Source: Brevibacillus laterosporus DSM 25
GTDB lineage: Bacteria; Bacillota; Bacilli; Brevibacillales; Brevibacillaceae
Direction: 5' to 3'
NCBI RefSeq assembly: GCF_002706795.1
Contig: NZ_CP017705.1
Location: forward strand, 4,997,501 to 5,061,500
DNA: 64,000 nucleotides
Made by a program: the position numbers and the translations under genes. Under the pieces are notes generated by a model. It made no database searches, was not told the origin of the DNA, and saw only the letters and a list, made by a program, of their open reading frames with translations. Each line of letters opens with the position of its first letter. Positions within the stretch are counted from its first letter, which is position 1. Shown here in pieces: positions 19,533 to 28,846 of the stretch.

Positions 19533-19575
19533 GAAAAGCTCTCGCCCCTTTCTAAAAAGTACGGGATGAGAGCTT
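19533..19575 (-). terminator. Attenuator-like hairpin in the glyQS leader
   Basis: Arms AAGCTCTC(ATCCC) and (GGGGC)GAGAGCTT followed by TTTT, ending 34 bases before the glyQS start. Its place and shape resemble a T-box terminator, but the AGGGTGG antiterminator sequence is not seen upstream. Confidence 0.6.
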
Positions 19576-19702
19576 ATGCTTCACTTAACAGTCAACAGCG
19601 TAATCATGCCGTTTACCAATGTGTATGTATGACCTGCTCGCTTTGCGCTTACCCTGTAAGATAAAGCACCAGTAGTTTAGCCTACATAAACTCTTAGGTA
19701 TT

Positions 19703-19734
19703 GTAAACCATGTATTACATGTTACATGGTTTAC
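19703..19734. repeat. Perfect inverted repeat upstream of glyQS
   Basis: Eleven-base arms GTAAACCATGT and ACATGGTTTAC spaced by 10 bases. It lies in the upstream part of the glyQS leader or promoter; it could be an operator or an RNA stem. Confidence 0.6.
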
Positions 19735-19801
19735 GCCCAAAATTCAATTGAGAGTTAACAGAATCCCTGATAATCTTTGTCCATATTTTTAGGATAATGA
19801 T

Positions 19802-19843
19802 TAGAAGGCATTTCCGAATAAGCTAATCCAGAAATGCCTTCTA
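19802..19843 (-). terminator. Terminator of the CBS-domain membrane protein gene
   Basis: Perfect 13-base arms TAGAAGGCATTTC and GAAATGCCTTCTA, about 36 bases after the gene's stop codon. No long T run, but a very stable stem. Confidence 0.7.
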
Positions 19844-19879
19844 GCATCTTATACTTTACTCGTTGTGATTACATGTGAA

Positions 19880-21208
19880 TTATTGCTTATCAACCGATGC
19901 TTCTGTTTCTGGCTGATCAACAGGCTTAATCTCCACACGTTTAATGTGATTAACATCCTTTTCTAAAATACGGAACTCGTAGCCCTCGTATATAATCGGG
20001 GCATTTTTTCGCAAATCAGGATTTTGCATAAGCATCCAGCCTGCGATGGTATCTACATCTTCATCATCCATATACAGATCAAACATCTCATTTACTTCGC
20101 TGATCAGCACTTTCCCATCAATAATTTTATGATTTATCCCTATTTCTTGAATGCGAGGGCGTTCATCTTCGTCATATTCATCACGGACTTCACCGATTAT
20201 TTCTTCAATGATATCTTCCAAAGTGACCAATCCAGCAGTGCCCCCATATTCATCATACAAAATAGCCATTTGAATACGTTTTTTTTGCATTTGCACTAAG
20301 AGGTCATGGATGGCCATAGTCTCTATTACTTTTAGGACAGGACGAGTAAACTCTTTCAAACTCGTAATCTGTAGCTCACTCTCACCCAAGCTATGAATGA
20401 AGAAGTCTTTAACGTTTACAATCCCGACTACATCATCCTTATCCTCGCCAAAAACAGGGTAACGAGTATATTGTTCAGATTTTAAAGTTTTGATATGTTC
20501 TTTTATCGGGTCATCCAGATAGAGACCTACCATTTCTGTGCGCGGTACCATGATTTCTTTCGCAATCCGGTTATCGAATTCAAATATATTATTTACATAT
20601 TTAAATTCGGTTTGATTGATTTCACCGCTATGGTAACTTTCTGATAAGATCAGTCGTAGCTCTTCTTCTGTGTGAGCCATTTCATGTTCAGAGGCTGGTT
20701 TTAAACCAAATACCCCGGTAAGAAAGCGCGCGGAACCATTCAAAGCCCAGATGAATGGATACATCACTTTATAAAAATAAATTAATGGTTTTGAAAATAA
20801 CAGAGTTACTCGCTCTGCTTTTTGAATAGCAAAAGTCTTAGGAGCTAATTCCCCTACTACCACATGCAAATATGTCATGGTTCCAAACGCAATAATAAAA
20901 GAAAGGGTATTGGCTACTCCTCCCGAAATATTCATTCTTTCGAAAAGGGGCTGCAACATATGATGTACAGTAGGTTCACCTAGCCATCCCAAACCCATTG
21001 CTGTAATCGTTATTCCCAACTGGCATGCGGACAAATACTCATCCAAGTTGGTAATTACCTTCTTTGCTGCTAATGCACCTGGTTTCTTTTCCGCAACCAA
21101 TTGATCAATGCGACTCGTACGAATCTTGACTATCGCAAATTCTACCGCCACGAAAAATCCAGTAAAGGCAATCAAAATGAATACCATGACTAAATTAAAT
21201 ATCTCCAA
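19880..21208 (-). CDS. CNNM/CorC-type membrane protein with CBS pair (hemolysin family)
   Basis: 442 residues: DUF21/CNNM membrane domain (about 1-190, four hydrophobic segments, with LGWLGEP), two CBS domains (about 205-330, beginning KEIMVPRTEMVGL and ending in DEYGGTAGLVTLEDIIEEIIG) and a C-terminal CorC_HlyC domain. Relatives are linked to Mg2+ efflux or homeostasis. The start is TTG 21208, after AAGGTAACTGG; a hairpin (CCTTAAT/ATTAAGG) lies just upstream at about 21216-21239. 'Hemolysin' is a historical name. Confidence 0.9.
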   Translation of the reverse strand: MEIFNLVMVFILIAFTGFFVAVEFAIVKIRTSRIDQLVAEKKPGALAAKKVITNLDEYLSACQLGITITAMGLGWLGEPTVHHMLQPLFERMNISGGVANTLSFIIAFGTMTYLHVVVGELAPKTFAIQKAERVTLLFSKPLIYFYKVMYPFIWALNGSARFLTGVFGLKPASEHEMAHTEEELRLILSESYHSGEINQTEFKYVNNIFEFDNRIAKEIMVPRTEMVGLYLDDPIKEHIKTLKSEQYTRYPVFGEDKDDVVGIVNVKDFFIHSLGESELQITSLKEFTRPVLKVIETMAIHDLLVQMQKKRIQMAILYDEYGGTAGLVTLEDIIEEIIGEVRDEYDEDERPRIQEIGINHKIIDGKVLISEVNEMFDLYMDDEDVDTIAGWMLMQNPDLRKNAPIIYEGYEFRILEKDVNHIKRVEIKPVDQPETEASVDKQ

Positions 21209-21267
21209 CCAGTTACCTTAATCCATCGCTGAATTAAGGTGTTCACCTCCATCGAGTCGTTCTCTCT

Positions 21268-21747
21268 CTAATTTTTTTCCTGCTTGTAAGGCAAAAGTAG
21301 TAACAAAGAGTGTAAAAGCGTGGTTCCTTGTACCGACAGTTTTTGTCGAATCTCATGTTGCTCCTCTTCCGACAGAGAATTAATCTGGCTTGTCAGCAAG
21401 CTCATCTCTTGTTCGAGCTGTTGCATACGTTGATTAACATCTCTTGTCAATCCCAGCAGTTGTTCTGCATTGGGTGCTTCCCGTTTATTCTTTACCAATT
21501 CCTTTATTTTACAGAGCGGCATGTGTAATGACTTACATTGCTCAATCATCTGCAAAATTTCTAAATCATACTCATCATAATAACGATAATTGGAAGAAGA
21601 CCGCTTCGGTTGCAAGAGACCTAAATTGGTGTAGTAATCCACAGTTCGCTTTGAAATGTTTGCCAAAACAGCCAATTCTCCTATACGATACACTGCCCCA
21701 TCACTTTCCCCCCTTTCTGCTACTAATGATGTCATATCAATAAGCAT
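21268..21747 (-). CDS. MerR family transcriptional regulator
   Basis: 159 residues with a MerR winged helix (YRIGELAVLANISKRTVDYY, RYYDEYDLEILQMIEQ) and a C-terminal coiled coil (QRMQQLEQEMSLLTSQINSL). There is no metal-binding cysteine set, so it is a ligand- or stress-type MerR. The start is uncertain: the family usually begins at YRIGEL, which would be GTG 21693, with AAAGGGGGG 14 bases upstream, and not the upstream ATG. It lies just upstream of the CBS-domain gene and may regulate it. Confidence 0.82.
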   Translation of the reverse strand: MLIDMTSLVAERGESDGAVYRIGELAVLANISKRTVDYYTNLGLLQPKRSSSNYRYYDEYDLEILQMIEQCKSLHMPLCKIKELVKNKREAPNAEQLLGLTRDVNQRMQQLEQEMSLLTSQINSLSEEEQHEIRQKLSVQGTTLLHSLLLLLPYKQEKN

Positions 21748-21981
21748 ACAGTCAAACGTGATGGTTGTCGAATTTGGAGAAAAAGGAGCATTTTTAGCCT
21801 ATATGCTAACTTTACCAACCTGACAGACATTGTTGCTCTCTGTCACGCTGGCTCTCGTATAAAAATTCATATCATTGCCTTTTTCAAACTCTTAATTGTT
21901 ATTGAATCTTTGCATAGCTTTAGGTAAAATCATACGAGTATTACAAACTAGAAAAAATAATGGAGAACGAGACGAAACGAC

Positions 21982-22863
21982 ATGAGTACTGCTGACATTC
22001 CTGAGAAAACAATACGCTTTTTTTACCATCCAGTTTGTTGTGTTTGTCGTGATCTACTAGGCATTCTAATCGGTTGCGCAGTGTTTGCCTTTGGAGCTAA
22101 TACGCTAATTGCCGCCCATCAGCTTTTACCCGGTGGTTTAACCGGAATCTGTACCCTTCTTTATCGACTCACAGGGATGAGTGTTGGTACTTTATATTTT
22201 GTACTAAACATTCCTTTATTGATTCTCGGTTATCTTAAAATTGGCAAGAAATTTATTTGCTATACCATTTACGCAGTTGTTTGTATCTCAATCTTTCTCA
22301 ATGTGATTCCACAAAAGCAATTATGGACCCACAATATCTTATTGGGTGCTGTTTTTGGTGGGTTAATTGCTAGTATGGGAACAGGCTTTATACTACGCGT
22401 GGGTGGCTCAACTGGTGGAACAGACATCTTAGGCAGAATCGCTGTTAAGTATTTTCAAATTCCGATGGGCGTTTTTGGACTGTGTATTAATGCCCTAATC
22501 GTGATAGCGTCGTCCTATTTTGGTAATCCAGAGCTAGGGATGTATACAATCATCTCTATGTACATTGGAGCTCGTACAGTTGATTTGGTTCTGAATCATA
22601 TCGATCGGATTACAGTTACTATTATTTCCAAAAAAGGGGATGAGGTAGCCGAAGCGATCACAAAATCAGTAGTTCGACGCGGCGTGACCATTTGGAATGC
22701 GAGTGGTGCCTATACACATCAAGACAAACAGGTACTAATGTGCGTTATTGTAAAACACCAATGGTCGGAAACCAAAAAGATAGTACTTGCTACTGATCCA
22801 GAAGCTTTTATTACTGTGGCACCAATTAAACGTATTGTAGGTAACTTTAAAGAGACCTGGTAA
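21982..22863 (+). CDS. YitT family membrane protein (DUF161 + DUF2179)
   Basis: 293 residues. Five to six membrane segments (about 20-190) include the family motifs LLPGGLTGICTLLYRL and RVGGSTGGTDILGRI, followed by the cytoplasmic DUF2179 domain (from about 205; VRRGVTIWNASGAYT). Many spore-formers have several copies, of unknown transport function. The N-terminal sequence has CCVC at 19-22. It is a single gene ended by a strong terminator. Confidence 0.9.
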   Translation: MSTADIPEKTIRFFYHPVCCVCRDLLGILIGCAVFAFGANTLIAAHQLLPGGLTGICTLLYRLTGMSVGTLYFVLNIPLLILGYLKIGKKFICYTIYAVVCISIFLNVIPQKQLWTHNILLGAVFGGLIASMGTGFILRVGGSTGGTDILGRIAVKYFQIPMGVFGLCINALIVIASSYFGNPELGMYTIISMYIGARTVDLVLNHIDRITVTIISKKGDEVAEAITKSVVRRGVTIWNASGAYTHQDKQVLMCVIVKHQWSETKKIVLATDPEAFITVAPIKRIVGNFKETW

Positions 22864-22903
22864 CACCCTTCTCTTCATAAGATCTATAGGTACATACTAT
22901 AGC

Positions 22904-22938
22904 AGACCCACGAAACACTGACATTCGTGGGTCTTTTT
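22904..22938 (+). terminator. Terminator of the yitT-family gene
   Basis: Perfect 11-base arms AGACCCACGAA and TTCGTGGGTCT followed by TTTTTG. Confidence 0.9.
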
Positions 22939-22974
22939 GTTTGCAAAGGGAGTTCCTTTTTCAGATCCTGCATC

Positions 22975-24243
22975 CTATATAGGTTTACACTTCTTTTTAT
23001 CAAATATAAGTACCAGTAGAAAAATACATATGGGGTACAACCCACCCCAACCAAGGAAAGGATATAAACACAGGGTGACCACAAGAGAAATCCATGCAGA
23101 GATATACCCCCATTTATTTTCACGCAAAAGCTTGATTCCGGCAAGACACCCGCCTAGATATGTAGCCATAAAAGTAGCATTTGGTACCTGAATCAGCTTC
23201 TCTAGTGAGATAGCTCCACTTGCAAGTAACAGTAACGTTAGTACAAAACCACCACTAAGAAAAAGAAGTCCTCCCAAAGGAGTTTGTGTTCTTGAATGTA
23301 AGGTACCCATCCAGGCAGGAGCATTTTTTTCTTTCGCTAACGAAAAAGCAATTCGCGCGGCTGCATTTACGTAAGCATTTGCAGTAGCTAGACAGATAAA
23401 CAGAGCCGTAATAGCAACCACCCAGCCCCCCGCTTGACCAAAAGTTAGCTGTACCATCGTACTAAGTGAAGCTTTGGTACTTCCACCATAGCTAGAGGTA
23501 GCAATCGTCATGATCGCTACACCTACATATAGAAGGGCTACTAGACCTGAACTAATCATGACTCCTTTAATGGCATTTTTCTTTGGATCAACGAACTCCT
23601 CTGACAAGTGAGTTACTGCCTCCCAGCCAATAAAACACCAGAACAATAAGCTAGCAGATTGAAAAATCGAAAGCCAACCATGTGGAACAAATGGTGTAAA
23701 GGCCTCTAGCTTTGCATGTGGTACGGCAGAAGCAATGGCCAATACCAAAATGGCCAAAATAAAGGAAACCACAATCGTCTGCAAGCGCCCTGTCACCTGC
23801 ATTCCCAAAAAGCTCATGCCCACAACAACTGCAATTATCATGGCCGCCATTAGATACACACTGCTATGCTCCCAGCCTAACAGTGTGGTTACATAGGTAG
23901 CACCTGTTACTGCCAGGATCGGTGCACCAATGGGAACTGACAATAAAAAGAACCAACCAACTAAATTTCCAAAACGATTACCATAAACGAGTCTGACAAA
24001 ATGGGAAACACCCCCCGCGCTGGGATGAATTGCAGATAAGAGTCCCATTGTAATCGCCATCGGTATCATTACAAATGACATGGTAATCCAAGACAATAAA
24101 GACGCAGGTCCAGCCATTTCAGCAGCTATTCCGGGAATTAACAAAATTCCTGATCCAAGTACTGCTCCTATGTATAAAGCTACAATTTGAGGCAGGGTCA
24201 ACGTTTTCTTTAAGGTTTGAGCTGCTACACTTTGCGTTGTCAT
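22975..24243 (-). CDS. YjeH-like amino acid exporter (APC superfamily)
   Basis: 422 residues with about twelve membrane segments. Shared with E. coli YjeH (methionine/branched-chain exporter) as I recall it: GSGILLIPGIAAEMAG near TM1, HPSAGGVSHFVRLVYGNR, GWFFLLSVPIG, and FWCFIGWEAVTHLSEEF. I placed the start at ATG 24243, because GGAGG lies upstream and family alignment begins there; the frame is open about 50 codons further without a ribosome site. It is divergent from a LysR gene with a 108-base shared region, suggesting LysR control. Confidence 0.85.
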   Translation of the reverse strand: MTTQSVAAQTLKKTLTLPQIVALYIGAVLGSGILLIPGIAAEMAGPASLLSWITMSFVMIPMAITMGLLSAIHPSAGGVSHFVRLVYGNRFGNLVGWFFLLSVPIGAPILAVTGATYVTTLLGWEHSSVYLMAAMIIAVVVGMSFLGMQVTGRLQTIVVSFILAILVLAIASAVPHAKLEAFTPFVPHGWLSIFQSASLLFWCFIGWEAVTHLSEEFVDPKKNAIKGVMISSGLVALLYVGVAIMTIATSSYGGSTKASLSTMVQLTFGQAGGWVVAITALFICLATANAYVNAAARIAFSLAKEKNAPAWMGTLHSRTQTPLGGLLFLSGGFVLTLLLLASGAISLEKLIQVPNATFMATYLGGCLAGIKLLRENKWGYISAWISLVVTLCLYPFLGWGGLYPICIFLLVLIFDKKKCKPI

Positions 24244-24351
24244 AATAGTCCTCCTAGAATAAGTTGACCTCACTTTACCATATACTTTCCCATCGGTGTT
24301 ATCTATAATATTTGATAAATTCAATCGATAATTTTGATAGGAAGGGAAAAC
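24244..24351. promoter_or_regulatory. Divergent LysR/exporter promoter region
   Basis: The gap between the two divergent starts is AT-rich with repeated TTGATA/TATCAA elements (for example TTTGATAAATTCAATCGATA), which fits a LysR-type binding region. Confidence 0.5.
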
Positions 24352-25233
24352 ATGGACATATATTATCTTCGAACCTTTCGCGAAGTGGCAAGACAGCAAA
24401 GCTTTACACGAGCCGCAGAAATACTAGGCTACGCCCAATCAAGTGTAACAACTCAAATCCAGCGTCTGGAAGAAGAATTTCAGACCAGTTTATTTGAACG
24501 CTATGGTCGGAAAATTAGATTAACCGATAGTGGTGAAGAGTTGTTGCATTATTCTTCACAGATTTTGGCTCTTTTAGATGAGGTGAAAGAAAATCTATCC
24601 GAGCAAACTCAGTTAACTGGCTTGCTTACTATAGGTACAGTAGAATCATTAGCAGCATTTTACTTACCTCCTCATCTACAAGCACTTCGCCGGAAACATC
24701 CACGTATCAAGCTTTTTCTACAACCGGGAATTTGTCGTGATTTAGTCCAAGGTGTTAAAAATGGCACCTTTGATATTGCAATCATCATGGACAGACAACA
24801 CAATGATCCTGATTTGATTTGTCATGTACTAACAGAGGAGCAGCTTGTCTTAATTGGCAATCCGGATCATCCATTAGCTTCCCTCGAACAAATGAGCGTT
24901 CATGATCTCGAAGGCGAAACTATGATTGTGACCGAAGAAGGCTGTAGTTACCGTGATATGTTAGAAAGAGTAATTCAACAGAACGGGGTTAAAACTGAGC
25001 TTTCGTACGAATTTGGCAGTTTAGAGGCTATCAAGCAATGTGTTTCGTATGGTTTAGGGGTCTCGATATTGCCAAAACTTGCCGTTATTGAGGAGGTAAG
25101 ACAGGGAAAGCTCGCCATTCTTCCTTTTACACATCCAGATATCCGGGTATTCCGTCAAATTGTATATCATCGTAAAAAGCGAGTTTCTAAAGCTTTCCAG
25201 CATTTTTTAGATTTATTAGAAGAAAAAAAATAA
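24352..25233 (+). CDS. LysR family transcriptional regulator
   Basis: 293 residues: LysR winged helix at the N-terminus (YYLRTFREVARQQSFTRAAE, YAQSSVTTQIQRLEEEF) and a periplasmic-binding-protein-like effector domain. ATG 24352 was chosen for GGAAGGGAA just upstream; an ATG six codons earlier has no site. It stands divergent to the YjeH-like exporter, whose expression it likely controls in response to an amino acid (inference from arrangement). Confidence 0.9.
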   Translation: MDIYYLRTFREVARQQSFTRAAEILGYAQSSVTTQIQRLEEEFQTSLFERYGRKIRLTDSGEELLHYSSQILALLDEVKENLSEQTQLTGLLTIGTVESLAAFYLPPHLQALRRKHPRIKLFLQPGICRDLVQGVKNGTFDIAIIMDRQHNDPDLICHVLTEEQLVLIGNPDHPLASLEQMSVHDLEGETMIVTEEGCSYRDMLERVIQQNGVKTELSYEFGSLEAIKQCVSYGLGVSILPKLAVIEEVRQGKLAILPFTHPDIRVFRQIVYHRKKRVSKAFQHFLDLLEEKK

Positions 25234-25286
25234 CCACTGTCGTTACTTGCCTTCTGAGAACAAGAACAAATACTTTATCTTCAATC

Positions 25287-25327
25287 AAAAAAAGGAGTGT
25301 GTGCCTTCTCTAAGCACACACTCCTTT
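25287..25327. terminator. Bidirectional terminator between lysR and a small secreted-protein gene
   Basis: Arms GGAGTGTGTGC and GCACACACTCC flanked by A7 and T5, so it works in both directions for the two convergent genes. Confidence 0.85.
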
Positions 25328-25347
25328 TTGGTTCCTTTGAATACAAA

Positions 25348-25581
25348 TCACCTATTATTCGATTGTATGTCTCCGTGGACAGATTTTTTTCTGGAAGCAT
25401 TTTTTGGTTTTTTTATCTTCTTTTGTATTTCTGAATGTGTTTTCTCAGGTGTTTGTATGGTCACAACTTCTTTGCTTTTGGTTTGCATACTACTTGTCAT
25501 CTCTTCTGCCCAAACTGGACTTATTGACAGCATGCTCGCTGTTAAAAAGCTAGCTGTGAGCGATTGTAATTTCATACTCAT
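25348..25581 (-). CDS. Small secreted protein of unknown function
   Basis: 77 residues starting MSMKLQSLTASFLTA, with a typical signal peptide and a probable cleavage site after VWA (about residue 26). The mature part is short, basic and Lys-rich (KKIKKPKNASRKKSVHG). ATG 25581 was chosen because AAGGAG lies 8 bases upstream. I recognise no family. Confidence 0.65.
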   Translation of the reverse strand: MSMKLQSLTASFLTASMLSISPVWAEEMTSSMQTKSKEVVTIQTPEKTHSEIQKKIKKPKNASRKKSVHGDIQSNNR

Positions 25582-25693
25582 GTAACCCACTCCTTACGTA
25601 GAGGAAAATCCCCTATCTACTAAGACGATTTACAATCCAAAAGGGTCACATCTTTACCAACGAAATTCAAAAAAATTATTCCATGGAAGAGTT

Positions 25694-26557
25694 TTATGCT
25701 GTAGGAGCATTTGAATATTCTTCAAGTGTTATACCCTTATCATGAATCTCATTAGCTGCTTCTTTACCAACATAACGCAGATGCCATGGTTCATATTGAT
25801 AGCCCGTAATGGCTTCTTTCCCTTTTGGATAGCGAATAATAAATCCATATTCGTGCGCATGATCAGCTAACCAAACAGCTTCAGGAGTACCATCAAAACA
25901 GTCCTCTGCTGCACATTTCCCTGTACTTCCCGAAACATCAATGGCAAGTCCTGTTTCATGCTCGCTGTGTCCTGGTTCTGCGCTGTACTTTTTGGCCGCT
26001 TCCTCTCCATCTTTTTTCACATAACGATTAAATAAATTTGTTTGTGTAGTATGAGAACGATAAGCGGATACCCCCGCCAACATTATGCCTTCCTGCTTAG
26101 CGCCAGCAAACATTTGTTGTAGAGCATCTGCTGCTTCTTTACGCATCATACGCTTTTCAATTTTTTCTTTAAACAAAAAAGGAACATCTGGATAGACAAG
26201 ATCCTGAGGTTTATAGCTATCAGGTAACTTATACTGTTTATTAACAAGTACCTCTATGCTCTCTGGAGTCACTGCTTGTAATTTACTTCCCGACTTGTCT
26301 GTTGTGCCGTCCGTCGAGGTAGCCGGTGCTGAAGTATTTCCTGAAGATGCACCTGTAGGCTCATTTCCGGTACGTTCCTTACTGTCTGTTACTGGCTCTG
26401 TTGGTTGACCAGATTGCGTCCCCTTAGTCTCAGTGGTTTGAGCATTCTCTGAGCCTGTAGATGGCGTCTTATTCGATGTTTCCTGACACCCAGCAACCAA
26501 TGAAGCAGATAGTGCGATAAGTATAGCTGTAGCTGAAATAGTGCGCACGCTTTTCAT
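25694..26557 (-). CDS. VanY-type D-alanyl-D-alanine carboxypeptidase lipoprotein (M15B)
   Basis: 287 residues. Signal peptide with lipobox LVAGC (Cys near residue 24), then a Ser/Thr/Gly/Pro-rich spacer (about 25-90), then an M15B domain with SAYRSHTTQTNLF, GHSEHETGLAIDVSG (zinc ligands His and Asp) and EPWHLRYVG (catalytic Glu/His). It trims the terminal D-Ala from peptidoglycan stems. With no vanR/S/H/A nearby, a role in cell-wall maturation is likelier than glycopeptide resistance. ATG 26557 is the start; the frame extends nine codons upstream. Confidence 0.9.
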   Translation of the reverse strand: MKSVRTISATAILIALSASLVAGCQETSNKTPSTGSENAQTTETKGTQSGQPTEPVTDSKERTGNEPTGASSGNTSAPATSTDGTTDKSGSKLQAVTPESIEVLVNKQYKLPDSYKPQDLVYPDVPFLFKEKIEKRMMRKEAADALQQMFAGAKQEGIMLAGVSAYRSHTTQTNLFNRYVKKDGEEAAKKYSAEPGHSEHETGLAIDVSGSTGKCAAEDCFDGTPEAVWLADHAHEYGFIIRYPKGKEAITGYQYEPWHLRYVGKEAANEIHDKGITLEEYSNAPTA

Positions 26558-26645
26558 AATTTCCTTTTTTCCTCCTCTTTCCAATCACAAGGTCTGTTCA
26601 ACTGCTTCATGCGGAAAAAATTTGTACAACGTAAGTGACGATCCT

Positions 26646-26668
26646 AATAAGGAAAGGGTTTCCTTATT
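26646..26668. repeat. Inverted repeat between the vanY-like gene and the dehydrogenase gene
   Basis: Nine-base arms AATAAGGAA and TTCCTTATT about 90 bases upstream of the vanY-like start; possibly an operator. Confidence 0.45.
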
Positions 26669-26756
26669 ACTTAAAAAAGGCGATTGAATTGAACACGCTG
26701 ACCAACCTGATCAACATACTATAAAAGCACCTACAGGAACGTGGGGGAACAGCAAA

Positions 26757-26783
26757 ACCCGCCGGGTATAGTTTCCGGCGGGA
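26757..26783 (-). terminator. GC-rich hairpin after the glutamate dehydrogenase gene
   Basis: Perfect arms CCCGCCGG and CCGGCGGG, about 55 bases after the dehydrogenase stop on the minus strand. It is followed by TTTTGC. Confidence 0.75.
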
Positions 26784-26835
26784 AATAACATATCATACAG
26801 TTATCATAAGAAAAATCGATCGTGTTAGCAAGGAA

Positions 26836-28101
26836 TTATATCCAGCCCCTCGCTTTCATTCCCTCTGTGATGCGGAGTAAAGAGATCATAAAAGCGGCTG
26901 TTCTTCTGTCTGTTTGATATTGTTTAGCAATCTGACTTACTTCCTGATAAGAACGTACCATTACGTCTTTTAATTTGTCATTTACTTCTGATTCTGACCA
27001 GTAAAAGTTCATGAGGTTTTGCACCCATTCAAAGTAAGAAACCGTCACTCCACCTGCGTTGGCTAAAATATCTGGAATGACCAGGATCCCCTTTTGTTGC
27101 AAGACCTCATCTGCTGCTGGTGTTGTTGGACCGTTTGCAGCTTCTGCAATAATTTTCGCTTTAATTCGATCTACATTAGCTGAAGTAATCACATTTTCCA
27201 AAGCAGCAGGAATCAAAATATCCACTTCAACTTCTAACAGTTCATCATGTGCAATGAGGCTAGCCCCAGCTACATTACCTAAGGACCCCGCTTCCTTTGC
27301 TGTAATGACATCAGGTATATGCAACCCTGCTTTTGCATAGATAGCTGTTTTTGAATCACTAACAGCTACTACTTTAGCGCCTATTTCATGCAAAAGTCTA
27401 GCTGCGATTTGCCCAGCATTGCCGAAGCCTTGAATGGCTACTGTTGCATCGGTAGGGGACATGCCCTTTTCTTGTAAAGCTTCTAGAATCGTATACACAC
27501 AGCCACGTGCTGTAGCCTCATTCCTACCCTTTGACCCGCCAAGAATTAGTGGTTTTCCCGTTATAACCCCCGGCGTAACCGCACCTTTTAGACGGCTATA
27601 GGTATCCATCATCCATCCCATTACCTGCGCATTCGTGTAGACATCAGGTGCTGGGATATCTTTTTCGGGTCCAACTACATCGTGAATAGCCTCCATGAAT
27701 CCTCTGCTGACACGCTCTAATTCTCCTTGACTCATCGTTCGTGGATCACAAATGACCCCACCTTTACCACCACCATACGGTAAATGCACCACACCGCATT
27801 TAAATGACATCCACATAGAAAGAGCCTTAACTTCATCAAGAGTTACTTGTGGATGGAAGCGAATTCCACCCTTAGTTGGACCAATAGCATCATTATGTTG
27901 CGAACGATACCCATCAAATACACGAACAGTTCCATCATCCATCTTCACTGGAAAAGATACACTGACAACACGTTTGGGCTTTTTCAAAATCTCTACCGCT
28001 GCTCGAGGAAGATCAAGCAATTTCGCAGCATTTTCAATTTGCTTTTGAACAATTTCGTACGGATTTAAGTTTTCCGTCATTTTTGTCGCTTGTTGTGCCA
28101 T
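26836..28101 (-). CDS. NAD-type glutamate dehydrogenase (GudB/RocG family)
   Basis: 421 residues. The N-terminal substrate domain has GPTKGGIRFHP and the catalytic-Lys segment PYGGGKGGVICDP; the C-terminal Rossmann domain has the glycine motif GFGNAGQIAA. Length and sequence fit B. subtilis GudB/RocG, which degrade glutamate to 2-oxoglutarate. No duplicated codons of the inactive-GudB type were noticed at the active site. ATG 28101 follows GTGGGGGAAACC. Monocistronic, with a hairpin terminator. Confidence 0.92.
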   Translation of the reverse strand: MAQQATKMTENLNPYEIVQKQIENAAKLLDLPRAAVEILKKPKRVVSVSFPVKMDDGTVRVFDGYRSQHNDAIGPTKGGIRFHPQVTLDEVKALSMWMSFKCGVVHLPYGGGKGGVICDPRTMSQGELERVSRGFMEAIHDVVGPEKDIPAPDVYTNAQVMGWMMDTYSRLKGAVTPGVITGKPLILGGSKGRNEATARGCVYTILEALQEKGMSPTDATVAIQGFGNAGQIAARLLHEIGAKVVAVSDSKTAIYAKAGLHIPDVITAKEAGSLGNVAGASLIAHDELLEVEVDILIPAALENVITSANVDRIKAKIIAEAANGPTTPAADEVLQQKGILVIPDILANAGGVTVSYFEWVQNLMNFYWSESEVNDKLKDVMVRSYQEVSQIAKQYQTDRRTAAFMISLLRITEGMKARGWI

Positions 28102-28408
28102 GGTTTCCCCCACTCTCTTTCTCTACTATGATAAAGGATTTCTAACATTGTAAAGGAATATTACAAAAAATGAAATATAAAATGCCTTGTGTTTTTTGAT
28201 TTTACTGATAACTTTCGCACTCTTGTAACAATTTCCTTCATTTTTTAGTATGTAGGATTTTGCTATTTGTATACATACGAGTGGTTTTTTGTCTCTTTTT
28301 GCGCTTTCCCAGAAAATAATGAGCCGATTGGGTAAGTAAACTAGTAAATTGATTGGAATTTTACTACAATAAGAGGAAGAATATTAATCAATGAGAGGAG
28401 ATTTTTAT

Positions 28409-28747
28409 ATGGATTGCTTATTTTGTAAAATTATTCAAGGAGAAATTCCTTCCAAAAAAGTATATGAGGATGATGATGTATACGCATTTCACGATATAAA
28501 TCCCATTGCACCTGTACATATCCTGGTAATTCCCAAAAAACATATTTCCTCCGTTATGGGATTGGATGAATCAGATAAAGAACGAATTGGTAACCTCCAC
28601 TTGGCGATTCAAAAGGTAGCAAAGGAAGCTGGTTTAGAAGAAAACGGATTCCGCGTGGTAACAAATACCGGAAAACATGGTCAGCAAACCGTCTTCCACT
28701 TACATTATCACATTATCGGCGGCAGACAATTGGAATGGAATATGTAA
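28409..28747 (+). CDS. HIT family nucleotide-binding protein
   Basis: 112 residues, MDCLFCKIIQGEIPSKKVYE at the start and the histidine triad HLHYHIIGG at the end. Cys3 and Cys6 are the usual Zn-site remnant of Hint-like proteins. It acts on phosphoramidates or nucleotidyl conjugates. ATG 28409 has GAGAGGAG upstream; the ATG six codons before has not. Confidence 0.94.
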   Translation: MDCLFCKIIQGEIPSKKVYEDDDVYAFHDINPIAPVHILVIPKKHISSVMGLDESDKERIGNLHLAIQKVAKEAGLEENGFRVVTNTGKHGQQTVFHLHYHIIGGRQLEWNM

Positions 28748-28769
28748 GCTAATCCTTGACATATAAATA

Positions 28770-28820
28770 AATAAAACACACAAACCAGTATAACCAGCTG
28801 ACTTGTGTGTTTTCTTTATT
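28770..28820. terminator. Bidirectional terminator between HIT and MFS genes
   Basis: Perfect 11-base arms AAAACACACAA and TTGTGTGTTTT, flanked by AT-rich tails, between convergent genes. Confidence 0.85.
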
Positions 28821-28846
28821 CAAATGCGTGAAAGATAATGCATACC

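Noticed and set aside
19500-19800. T-box riboswitch upstream of glyQS
   Set aside because: The terminator-like stem is there but the conserved AGGGTGG block is not; kept only as a hairpin and a finding.
25247-25585. 112-codon plus-strand frame
   Set aside because: It is antisense to the small secreted protein gene and covers the shared terminator; the minus-strand gene has the ribosome site and signal peptide.
26836-28101. Cryptic (inactive) GudB
   Set aside because: I saw no duplicated tripeptide near the active site; the protein looks intact.
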